This document shows positions 55,643 through 63,106 of a stretch of DNA of 64,000 nucleotides, piece after piece. A model generated the notes under the pieces. It did no database searches, was not told where the DNA came from, and was given only the letters and a program-made list of their open reading frames with translations. The translations under genes and the position numbers were made by a program. The stretch comes from Halovivax ruber XH-70. Its GTDB lineage: Archaea; Halobacteriota; Halobacteria; Halobacteriales; Natrialbaceae. The stretch spans positions 682,001 through 746,000 of the forward strand of contig NC_019964.1 in assembly GCF_000328525.1 (NCBI RefSeq). The letters are read 5' to 3'. Numbering within the stretch: the stretch's first letter is position 1; every line of letters starts with the position of its first letter.

Positions 55643-56818
55643 ATGACCGATCGATCGCGCCTCGCGCTCGTCGTCTGGAGCGTCCTCGTCTCGCAGGTGT
55701 TCCTCTACCCGGGGCTCTCGGAGACGGTCGTCGCGCTGGGCGGCGGCGACGACATCCTCGCCGGCACGTGGTTCCTCGTCGCGGAGTTCGGTGCGTTCGT
55801 CGGCTGTGCCGTGCTGTGGGGGGTGGCGAGCGACGCGCTCGGTCGGCGGACGCCGCTGGTCGTGCTCGGCGCCGTCGGCGGCGCGGCGAGCTACCTCGCG
55901 GTCGCGCTGTCACCGACGCTGGGCCTTGGGTTCGGTGTCGTGCTGGCGCTTCGTGTCGTCGGCGGGGCGTTCACGATCGGCGCCTTCTCGCTGGCGATCA
56001 CCATGCTGATGGATCTCTCGGGCGGCCACGGCCGTAACATGGGTGCGGCGGGGACGGCGATCGGCCTCGGAGCGGCGCTCGGCTCGGTCGTCGGCGGGCA
56101 GTTCGCGACGATCGATCCACTGGCCCCACTGTACGCCGGCGCCGCGCTGCTCGCCGGCGCTGCAGCCCTCGCGGCGACCGTCCCCGACCGTGGACCCGGG
56201 GACGGCCTCCCCGTCGGGACCCTCGTCGCGCGCGTTCGCGACCGACCGACCCTCCTCGTCCCCTACGCGTTCGGCTACGTCGACCGGTTGACGGCCGGGT
56301 TCTTCGCACTGACTGGCGTCGCGTACTTCCGGGACGCGTTCGGCATCGACGCGGGGCAGGCGGGACTGACGCTGGCGCTCTTCTTCGTCCCGTTCGCCGT
56401 CTTGCAGTACCCGGTCGGCTCGCTCTCGGATCGTGTCGGCCGATTCCTCCCGGTCGTCGTCGGCTCGATGCTCTACGGTGTGGCGATCATTGCGGTCGGG
56501 CTCGCCCCGACCTACCTCCTCGCTGCCGGGCTGATGGTCGTCGTCGGGATCTGCGGCGCACTCGTCTCGCCGACGACGATGGCGCTGGTCACCGACATCG
56601 TCCCGTCGTCGGGCCGCGGTGCGGCGATGGGTGGGTTCAACGTCTTCGGCAGTCTCGGGATGTTCTCTGGCTTCCTCGTCGGAGGACTCGTCACGGACGC
56701 GTACGGCTACCTGGCGGCGTTCCTCGTCGCGGGTGGGCTCGAAATCGCGATCGCCACCATCGCGTCGGGAGCCGTCAGACGAATCACGTGGGAGTCGGCG
56801 ACGGCGACGGGAAGCTAG
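55643..56818 (+). CDS. Major facilitator superfamily transporter
   Basis: 391 aa with about 12 spans and typical MFS signatures: GVASDALGRRTPLVV in the loop after span 2 and SDRVGRFLPVV in the loop after span 8. The acidic residues and lack of charged residues in other spans fit a drug or sugar exporter, not further definable. Start ATG 55643; it is preceded by 180 bp with the site A motif. Confidence 0.9.
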   Translation: MTDRSRLALVVWSVLVSQVFLYPGLSETVVALGGGDDILAGTWFLVAEFGAFVGCAVLWGVASDALGRRTPLVVLGAVGGAASYLAVALSPTLGLGFGVVLALRVVGGAFTIGAFSLAITMLMDLSGGHGRNMGAAGTAIGLGAALGSVVGGQFATIDPLAPLYAGAALLAGAAALAATVPDRGPGDGLPVGTLVARVRDRPTLLVPYAFGYVDRLTAGFFALTGVAYFRDAFGIDAGQAGLTLALFFVPFAVLQYPVGSLSDRVGRFLPVVVGSMLYGVAIIAVGLAPTYLLAAGLMVVVGICGALVSPTTMALVTDIVPSSGRGAAMGGFNVFGSLGMFSGFLVGGLVTDAYGYLAAFLVAGGLEIAIATIASGAVRRITWESATATGS

Positions 56819-56869
56819 CGGACTCGCGAACGTCCGCCCCACGTGACCGGTGTGAAAGGCTTATTGCTT

Positions 56870-56883
56870 ACTATCCGGTTAGT
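56870..56883. promoter_or_regulatory. Candidate TetR-type operator, site B
   Basis: ACTATCCGGTTAGT, 12 of 14 matches to site C. It lies between a TATA-like CTTATTGC (56860-56867) and the start at 56890, where a bound repressor would block transcription. Confidence 0.5.
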
Positions 56884-56889
56884 TCTCGT

Positions 56890-57300
56890 ATGGGCCACTC
56901 GATCTCGCAGAAACGGCCGTGGCTCGCCGCGGTGCTCGCGACGCTCGTGACCGGGCTCGGCCACCTGTACCTCAGGCGGTGGCGGCGTGCACTCGGCTGG
57001 CTGCTCGTCGTCTTCGTGACCGGTGCGCTGTTCGTCCCGCCGGAAGCGATGGAGGCGCTCGTCAACGAGGGTGCGATCGACCCTGTCGCCCTCGCCCCGT
57101 CGCTCCTCGTCGGTGCGTTCAGCGTCGTCGACGCCTATCTCGTCGCCCGCGCCCTGAACAGACGAAACCAGGCGGCTGCGGCGGCGATGGACGAAGCCGA
57201 GTCGGCGGTCAGTACCTGCCCGAATTGCGGGAAGGAACTCGACCCGGACCTCGACTTCTGTCAGTGGTGTACGACGTCGATCGACGACGCCGAACGGTGA
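56890..57300 (+). CDS. Membrane protein with C-terminal zinc ribbon
   Basis: 136 aa. Three hydrophobic segments (AAVLATLVTGLGHLYLRRW, WLLVVFVTGALFV, LLVGAFSVVDAYLVARAL) precede a zinc ribbon CPNCGKELDPDLDFCQWC. The first has the GLGHLYLRRW pattern of TM2-type small membrane proteins. A TATA box and the site B motif sit directly upstream. Function unknown, but the zinc ribbon suggests a nucleic acid or protein partner. Confidence 0.82.
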   Translation: MGHSISQKRPWLAAVLATLVTGLGHLYLRRWRRALGWLLVVFVTGALFVPPEAMEALVNEGAIDPVALAPSLLVGAFSVVDAYLVARALNRRNQAAAAAMDEAESAVSTCPNCGKELDPDLDFCQWCTTSIDDAER

Positions 57301-57420
57301 TGCCCACGCCGAACGGTACACATGTCGAACGGTGACACACACCAAGCGGTGACGCACACGTCGGCGTGTTCGCGCGGGAAAATTGTCCTCTCTATCGTCC
57401 CAGTTCTATCGCCCGGTCGA

Positions 57421-58035
57421 TCACGCCGGTCGGTGATCGAGCGTCCCCGCGAGGTACTCGGCGGCGGCCCTCCTCGCGGTCGCTAACGCCGTCTCCTCGT
57501 CGAGCACGACCGCCCGGGTGCGCGCCCCGTCGACGATCGTCATGAGCGCCCGGGCGACGTGTTCGGCGTCCGCGTCGGCGAAGACGTCCGCGTCGATCCC
57601 CTGGTCGATCACGGTCTCGAGCAGGTACCGCACGTAGGCGTCGTTCTGTCGAAATCGCTCGCTGAACGGTTCGTTGTACGGTGCCTGACTTCGCATCTCG
57701 AGCATCGCGACCAGGAGATCGCTGTGGTCGCCCGCGCTCACCAGTAACTGATCGAGCAGTAACTCCAGGCGCTCCTCAGGGTCGGTCGTCTCGACCTCGT
57801 GGACGGCGTCCTTGAATCGCCCGAGAACGAAGTCGAGAAACGCGGCGAGCAGGTCGTCTTTCGTGTCGTAGTGGTAGTGGATCGCCGCCGTGGACTTGCC
57901 GTACTCCGCGGCGATCCGTTTCATCGTGAGATCCGCGTACCCGTGTGCAGAAAGCGCGCGATAGGTCGCACGCATAATCGCCTCGTCAGGGTCCGCGCTC
58001 GATCGATCCGGATCGTCGACCATCGAATACAGCAT
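57421..58035 (-). CDS. TetR-family transcriptional regulator
   Basis: 204 aa. The TetR helix-turn-helix is IMRATYRALSAHGYADLTMKRIAAEYGKSTAAIHYHYDTKDDLLAAFL in pattern form (DLTMKRIA, then IHYHYDTKDDLL). The C-terminal helical part binds a ligand. It faces a drug exporter (MATE) across a divergent 196-bp gap. The start may be 58023 instead. Most likely it represses the neighbouring exporter genes through the ACTAAC..GTTAGT motif. Confidence 0.92.
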   Translation of the reverse strand: MLYSMVDDPDRSSADPDEAIMRATYRALSAHGYADLTMKRIAAEYGKSTAAIHYHYDTKDDLLAAFLDFVLGRFKDAVHEVETTDPEERLELLLDQLLVSAGDHSDLLVAMLEMRSQAPYNEPFSERFRQNDAYVRYLLETVIDQGIDADVFADADAEHVARALMTIVDGARTRAVVLDEETALATARRAAAEYLAGTLDHRPA

Positions 58036-58202
58036 ACACGGTCGGAGGGATAACGGTTTTGTACGCCAGTTATCGCCGTTCTCCCGATCGTGAGGGGCCT
58101 GTCGGGTTTCGGGCCCGGCTGGGATTCGCCGTCGGAATCGGTCGTCGGTCCGGCTGGCCACCCGGCTCGGCGACACACGCGGCCGCGTTCCCAAGGTTTT
58201 TG

Positions 58203-58216
58203 ACTAACTGGTTAGT
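58203..58216. promoter_or_regulatory. Candidate TetR-type operator, site C
   Basis: ACTAAC-TG-GTTAGT, a perfect inverted repeat with a 2-bp centre, directly behind a TATA-like GTTTTTGA (58196-58203). It is 16 bp before the start of the TetR remnant that leads into the MATE gene. Confidence 0.6.
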
Positions 58217-58231
58217 AAGCACTGCTACTCA

Positions 58232-58375
58232 ATGGACGACTCGGGACGGACGATCCTCGACGCGGCCTATCGCGCTCTCTGCGAACGCGGTGACGCGGAT
58301 CTGCCGATACAGCGTATCGCGGGCGGGGTCGACGCGTCTCTCGTCGGTGAGGACGCCGCAGAGGTGTGCGCCTGA
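58232..58375 (+). pseudogene. Truncated TetR-family N-terminus, coupled to MATE gene
   Basis: A 47-aa frame reads ILDAAYRALCERGDADLPIQRIA, the first helices of a TetR DNA-binding domain (compare IMRATYRALSAHGYADLTMKRIA in the nearby regulator), then runs out after the turn. The recognition helix and the ligand domain are missing. Its stop overlaps the MATE ATG (TGATG/ATGA), so it may now serve as a leader peptide. It kept its own promoter and operator, which now drive the transporter. Confidence 0.65.
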
Positions 58376-59877
58376 TGGGGCTCCGGGAGTCCGTCGACTC
58401 GCTGTTCAGAGGGCCCGAGGGAATGGACCTCACATCGGGTGGCATCGGCTGGCCGCTCTTTTACCTCTCGTTGCCGATCATCGTCCAGAACCTCTTTCAG
58501 GTGCTGTACAACCTGGCCGACACCTTCTGGCTCGGCCGTCACAGCACCGAGGCGCTGTCGGCAATCACGTTCGCGTTTCCGATCGTCTTCCTGATGATCT
58601 CGCTCGCGCTGGGCGTCTCGGTCGCGGGGAGCGTCCTCGTCGCCCAGCACGTTGGGGCCGGCAACGAGGGGCGCGCCGCGTACGCCGCCTCGCAGACGAT
58701 GGCCTACGCGGCTGTCATCTCCATCGTGCTGGGGGTCCTGGGCTACGCCTTCGTCGACGACGTCACCGCGCTCATGGGCGTGAACGCCTCCGTCGAACCG
58801 CTCGTCGTGGAGTACATGCGCGTCTACGCGATCGGCCTGTTCGCGGTCTTCGGCTTCGCCGTCTTCATGGCGCTCATGCGCGGCTACGGCGACACCGTGA
58901 CGCCGATGTACGTCATGGCCGGCTCCGTGGTACTCAACATCGTCTTCGACCCGATCCTCATCTTCGGTTTCGAGGCGAACCCGCTGTTCGGGGCGTTCGG
59001 ACTCGACGGCCTCGAAGCCGCGGCGCTTGCCGCGACGGGCTTTACCGGCTGGGGGATCGGCGGCGCCGCCATCGCGACGGTCGGCTCCCGGGCGCTCGCA
59101 CTCGTCGTCGGGCTCGTGATCATGTTCCGCGGGAATCACGGCGTGCAGATCCGCCTCTCGGAGATGCTGCCCGACCGCTCGTTCGGGCGGACCATCGTCG
59201 AGATCGGCCTGCCAGCCTCCGTCGAGGGGGCGGCTCGGTCGCTCTCGATCACGCTCTTGCTGGTCGTCGTGGCGACCTTCCCGAACGCCGTCAGCGGGGC
59301 GTACGGCATCGGAACGCGAGTGTTCTCGGTGATCTTCCTGCCGGCGCTCGCCGTCTCGCAGGGGATCGAGACGATGACCGGCCAGAACATCGGCGCCGAC
59401 GCGGTGGAACGCGCCGCCGAGACGAACCATTTCGGCGCACGCGCCATGCTCGTGCTCCTCACGGTGGGCGGCGGCCTCATCATGCTCGCTGCGGGACCGA
59501 TCGCCAGCATCTTCTCACCCGATCCCGCGGTGGTCGACCACTCCACGACCTTCCTCCGCGTGACCGGGCTCACCTTCGGCTTCATCGGCGTCATGCGCGC
59601 CTACACCGGTGGGTTCCGCGGTGCCGGGCACACGATGGTCGCGGCCGTCATCTCGCTCGTGACGCTCGGCTTCGTCCGCCTTCCGGTCGCCTGGATCGCG
59701 TCGGGCCCGCTCGGTGTAATGGGCCTGTGGATCGCGTTCCCGATCTCGAATATCGTCGGCGGCGTCGTCGCGTACTGCTGGTTCAAACGCGGGACCTGGC
59801 GCGACGGTACCCTGACGCAGAGCGGCCCGACGCCCGACGTGCCGGCACCCGACGCCCAACCGACAGACGACGACTGA
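58375..59877 (+). CDS. MATE-family multidrug efflux protein
   Basis: 500 aa with 12 predicted spans. The MATE signatures are seen in IIVQNLFQVLYNLADTFWLGRHS, VLVAQHVGAGNEGRA and RGYGDTVTPMYV. It uses Na+ or H+ to expel cationic drugs. The repeated fold halves are clear. A GTG at 58366 is open but the ATG coupled to the TetR remnant is preferred. The last 30 residues are Pro/Asp-rich. Confidence 0.93.
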   Translation: MGLRESVDSLFRGPEGMDLTSGGIGWPLFYLSLPIIVQNLFQVLYNLADTFWLGRHSTEALSAITFAFPIVFLMISLALGVSVAGSVLVAQHVGAGNEGRAAYAASQTMAYAAVISIVLGVLGYAFVDDVTALMGVNASVEPLVVEYMRVYAIGLFAVFGFAVFMALMRGYGDTVTPMYVMAGSVVLNIVFDPILIFGFEANPLFGAFGLDGLEAAALAATGFTGWGIGGAAIATVGSRALALVVGLVIMFRGNHGVQIRLSEMLPDRSFGRTIVEIGLPASVEGAARSLSITLLLVVVATFPNAVSGAYGIGTRVFSVIFLPALAVSQGIETMTGQNIGADAVERAAETNHFGARAMLVLLTVGGGLIMLAAGPIASIFSPDPAVVDHSTTFLRVTGLTFGFIGVMRAYTGGFRGAGHTMVAAVISLVTLGFVRLPVAWIASGPLGVMGLWIAFPISNIVGGVVAYCWFKRGTWRDGTLTQSGPTPDVPAPDAQPTDDD

Positions 59878-59879
59878 CG

Positions 59880-60752
59880 ATGATGCACCTCACCGACCAC
59901 ACGGACCGACGCGCAGCGATCGACCAGTCAATCGAACATGCACTCCCGTCCGACCCGACCGGCTGTCTGGCGCCTGCCGACGCGCAGATGGACGCGTTCG
60001 AGGACCGGTGGTACGGCCGGCTCGTCTTCGTATCAGCCGCGGCGGGACAGGCCGGTGACGCACCGGCAGGCGATGTACCCGACTCGACGACCGGGGCGGC
60101 GTTCGGTGACGAAACAGGGTCAACAGCCGGCGCCGCGGCTGCCATCGAGTTACTTCGTGGCTACTGTTCGCTCCGGTACGCGCTTCTGTGCGATGGCGAC
60201 GATCGCTCCCTCGAGTCGGTGACGCCGGAACTCCTCTCGAGTGACTATCTCTTCGCCGCAGCGTTCGAGCGCCTGGGGGATTCCGTGACCAGCGACGACG
60301 ATACCGCCCGGCTCGAGTCGTGCTTCGAGACCCTCGCCGGGACCGCCGAGCGGAGTATCGAGGCGATGGCCACCGACGTACGCCGGTCGCCATCTCCCGA
60401 CGCCTACGCGGATGTGATCGGGGAGACGGCGGGAGCACTCGGCTGGTGGGCGGCACGAACCGGGGCGGTGCTGGCTGGTTCCTCCACCGGTCACCGCCAG
60501 ACGATCGCGTCGATCGGTCGTCTGGCGAGTGTCCACCGGCAACTTCGCCACGTCCTCGATCCGTCGACCGTTCCCGGGCCCGTGACGCCGTTTCCTGGCG
60601 TCGAGTGCGACGGTTCGGCGCCCGGAGACGCCGATCTCCGTCGCCTGGCGGGAAAGCGGCGTGACGAGGTGCTAACGGCGATCGAATCCTTGCCGGCGAC
60701 CATCGACGCGACTGCACTGCGCTCACTCGTCCGGGCCGACTCTCGGAGATAG
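59880..60752 (+). CDS. Degenerate polyprenyl-synthetase-like protein (DUF7114-like)
   Basis: 290 aa, all helical. LLSSDYLFAAAFERLGD resembles the LLAGDYLLARA helix of trans-prenyl diphosphate synthases, and AAIELLRGYCSLRYALL sits where AAIELLHTASLVHDD is expected. The Asp-rich motifs (DDxxD) that bind diphosphate are absent, so no prenyl transfer is expected. An acidic Gly/Ala insert precedes it. It begins at the second ATG near the MATE stop and ends the operon. Confidence 0.7.
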   Translation: MMHLTDHTDRRAAIDQSIEHALPSDPTGCLAPADAQMDAFEDRWYGRLVFVSAAAGQAGDAPAGDVPDSTTGAAFGDETGSTAGAAAAIELLRGYCSLRYALLCDGDDRSLESVTPELLSSDYLFAAAFERLGDSVTSDDDTARLESCFETLAGTAERSIEAMATDVRRSPSPDAYADVIGETAGALGWWAARTGAVLAGSSTGHRQTIASIGRLASVHRQLRHVLDPSTVPGPVTPFPGVECDGSAPGDADLRRLAGKRRDEVLTAIESLPATIDATALRSLVRADSRR

Positions 60753-60980
60753 ACGCTGATTTGTGATCGATCAACTGGGGTCCCGATCCGGAGTCAAGCG
60801 ACGTGAGTATCGTCCGTCCTCCAGAATTGGATAGTATCGCGGCTTCAGCCCATCTCGGTCGGTACTCTTGTCGAGGGCGGAATCCCAGCTTGGAAGTCGA
60901 CGACCGCAGGAGTGTTGTCACGCCGGGGTCCTCGGCTGGCTGTCGACCGAACCGTCCGTTCGATGGGTCCAGATTGGCCC
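60753..60980. other. Short convergent spacer
   Basis: 228 bp between converging genes. A TTGTGATCGATCAACTGG stretch has the palindrome TGATCGATCA (60765-60774). Nothing else is recognised. Confidence 0.5.
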
Positions 60981-61166
60981 TCAAAGCAAGAGCGCGACGA
61001 TGGCGAGGACGATGAACAGCAGGACGAAGATTCGAGCGATCTCCATCGAAATGCCGGCGACACCGCGGGCGCCGATCGCAGCGGCCACGAGCGCCAGCAC
61101 GAAGAAGATGATTGCCCAGTACAGGAACCCGCCGTTGCCGAGCTGGAGTGAGATGGCGTCGACCAT
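60981..61166 (-). CDS. DUF1328-family small membrane protein
   Basis: 61 aa with two hydrophobic segments: [18 protein letters not shown] and [19 protein letters not shown], joined by [12 protein letters not shown]. This [12 protein letters not shown]-type linker is the family mark. These are very short membrane proteins of unknown role, often stress-induced in bacteria. Start ATG 61166 is chosen over an upstream ATG at 61181. Confidence 0.85.
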   Translation of the reverse strand: MVDAISLQLGNGGFLYWAIIFFVLALVAAAIGARGVAGISMEIARIFVLLFIVLAIVALLL

Positions 61167-61378
61167 AGCCTGTGTCGCCACGGAGTCGTACTTAAGTGAT
61201 GCACACTGTTCGGTTTACAAATTGGTCAGATGACACGAGTAGTGAGTGCGTACCTCTCGTATTCAGCGATCTGGTCGGCCCATCTCTGCCGTCCCCTTTC
61301 CCACAGTGTGTGTCAGTACGAGCGTGCTCGGGGCGTGCCGGCGGTAGCGTTATCAGCTCCTGTGTGGTATGATAGCAC

Positions 61379-61573
61379 ATGACTGTGTTCGCCGTCGTCA
61401 GTCCGTTCGATCGGCTGCGTCGAACGTACGAAGCCGACGCTCGATGTACGTCCTGCGGGAGTGAGGATGCGAGCGAGTGGACCGTGCGCGCCAGCGGTCG
61501 CTCGGTCCGGTACGAGCGCGAGTGTCGCAGCTGCGGCGCTCGTGAGCGTCGCGAAATTCGCCTCCCGGCGTAG
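61379..61573 (+). CDS. Small zinc-finger protein
   Basis: 64 aa with CTSCGSEDA and CRSCGARER as a two-CxxC zinc ribbon; the loop between them is RSVRYEREC. It resembles a widespread family of haloarchaeal micro-proteins I know as HVO_0649-like. They probably bind nucleic acid or partner proteins. The 212 bp upstream hold a TATA-like stretch only. Confidence 0.8.
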   Translation: MTVFAVVSPFDRLRRTYEADARCTSCGSEDASEWTVRASGRSVRYERECRSCGARERREIRLPA

Positions 61574-61690
61574 CAAACCGCGTGGATGGTGACCGGCTGC
61601 GGTCGAGCAGAGCGATCCGGGACGATTGTGCGACGAGCACCCGCCCGGTGAGACGAAGCGGCTATACGCGTCGGGGCGCTTTGCCCGGCA

Positions 61691-62791
61691 ATGAGTACTC
61701 CCACGCCCGAGGTCTACGAGCAGGGCAAGGGCATGGACGCCCACAACCAGGTGATGCGGGAGATCCGCTCGCGCAAGGAGGCGAGCTACGACCCCCACGA
61801 GCCGACGCGCGTCTGGCTGGACGAAGACAACACGCCCGACGGCGTCAAACGGAGTCTGACGATCATCCTCAACACGGGCGGCTGTCGCTGGGCCCGTGCC
61901 GGCGGCTGTACGATGTGTGGCTACGTCGCCGAGAGCGTCGACGGCGGCAGTGTCTCTCACGACGCGCTGATGGACCAGATCGACGTCTGCCTGGCACACG
62001 AGGACGACAATGCCGAGGCGCCCGCCGAACTCATCAAGATCTACACCTCCGGCTCCTTCTTAGACGAGCGCGAGGTTGGTGCCGAGACTCGCCGGGCCAT
62101 CGCCGAGACGTTCGCCGACCGCGAGCGAATCGTCGTCGAATCGCTCCCCGATTTCGTCGACCGCGAGAAAATCGCTGATTTCACCCAGCACGGCATCGAC
62201 ACGGACGTCGCTATCGGCCTGGAGACGGCCACGGACCGTGTGCGCCACGACTGCGTGAACAAGTACTTCGACTTCGCCGACTTCGAGGCCGCCTGCGCGG
62301 AGGCAGCCGTGGCGAACGCCGATGCGGATGGCGATACCGAAGCCGGCATCAAGGCCTACCTCCTGATGAAGCCGCCGTTTCTCGCGGAATCGGAGGCCGT
62401 CGAGGACATGATCTCGTCGATCGAACGCTGTGCCGACGTCGAGGGCTGTCACACCGTCTCGATGAACCCGTGTAACGTCCAGCGCTACACGATGGTCGAC
62501 GACCTCTACTTCAACGACGGCTACCGCCCGCCGTGGCTCTGGTCGGTCGCCCACGTTCTCGAAGAGACCGCCGACGTCGACGCCATCGTCGTTTCCGACC
62601 CCGTCGGCCACGGCTCAGATCGTGGGCCACACAACTGCACGGAGTGCGACGATCTCGTCCAGAAGGCGATCAAGGACTTCGACCTCCGGCAGGATCCCAC
62701 CGTCTTCGAGCAGGTCTCCTGTGAGTGCGAGACGACCTGGGAGACGGTGATGGAACAGGAGACGAGTTACAACATGCCGCTGGTTCGGTGA
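61691..62791 (+). CDS. Radical SAM protein of archaeosine synthesis (RaSEA)
   Basis: 366 aa. The Fe-S motif GGCRWARAGGCTMCGY has the unusual C-x7-C-x2-C spacing of the archaeosine radical SAM enzyme, in a fold of the Elp3/MiaB-like type. IYTSGSFLDEREV and ESLPDFVDREKI (later substrate and SAM segments) and GLETATDRVRHDCVNK follow. With ArcS it forms archaeosine from lysine-modified preQ0 at tRNA position 15. A second Cys set lies at the C-terminus (HNCTECDD, CECETTW). Confidence 0.93.
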   Translation: MSTPTPEVYEQGKGMDAHNQVMREIRSRKEASYDPHEPTRVWLDEDNTPDGVKRSLTIILNTGGCRWARAGGCTMCGYVAESVDGGSVSHDALMDQIDVCLAHEDDNAEAPAELIKIYTSGSFLDEREVGAETRRAIAETFADRERIVVESLPDFVDREKIADFTQHGIDTDVAIGLETATDRVRHDCVNKYFDFADFEAACAEAAVANADADGDTEAGIKAYLLMKPPFLAESEAVEDMISSIERCADVEGCHTVSMNPCNVQRYTMVDDLYFNDGYRPPWLWSVAHVLEETADVDAIVVSDPVGHGSDRGPHNCTECDDLVQKAIKDFDLRQDPTVFEQVSCECETTWETVMEQETSYNMPLVR

Positions 62792-62851
62792 AGATCTGTG
62801 ATGATGTGAACTCTCTGTCTCTAATTTAGACTAGAATCATATATGTAAAAA
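62792..62851. other. Sharp switch to AT-rich sequence
   Basis: The base composition falls abruptly here (TTTAGACTAGAATCATATATG...). It marks the start of a low-GC segment that runs to the window end, maybe the edge of an integrated element. No attachment repeat can be seen. Confidence 0.55.
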
Positions 62852-63094
62852 TTATGCTAAAACGAATATCGCCAGTAGCCATAGGATGGCGGCAGTGCTT
62901 GAAAGATACTTCGCTAACAGTTCTCGCTCAGCCGGGAGCAATGATGCAAGCCCTAAAACAACCAACGGAGGAATGGAGAGGAGGCTAATAAGTTCGTTTT
63001 TGTGGGTGTAGAGTGCCCCATTAGACATGGCAAGAAAAAAACATATTAATGCCCAAAGAATGCTTATCGGTTGATAGTCCTCAGAATGCGCCAT
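62852..63094 (-). CDS. Small membrane protein in the low-GC segment
   Basis: 80 aa with about three hydrophobic segments (ILWALICFFLAMSNG, LISLLSIPPLVVLGLASLL, AAILWLLAIFVLA). Its codon use is AT-rich and unlike the rest of the window. It follows the secreted protein at 63107 by 12 bp on the same strand, so they are likely an operon. Unknown function; it may serve as an immunity or anchor protein for the upstream product, which is only a guess. Confidence 0.6.
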   Translation of the reverse strand: MAHSEDYQPISILWALICFFLAMSNGALYTHKNELISLLSIPPLVVLGLASLLPAERELLAKYLSSTAAILWLLAIFVLA

Positions 63095-63106
63095 TTGTAG
63101 AGTTTC

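Noticed and set aside
55465-56037. Protein start directly behind operator site A
   Set aside because: The first 60 codons lack protein-like composition and the frame then runs over the MFS gene in the wrong frame.
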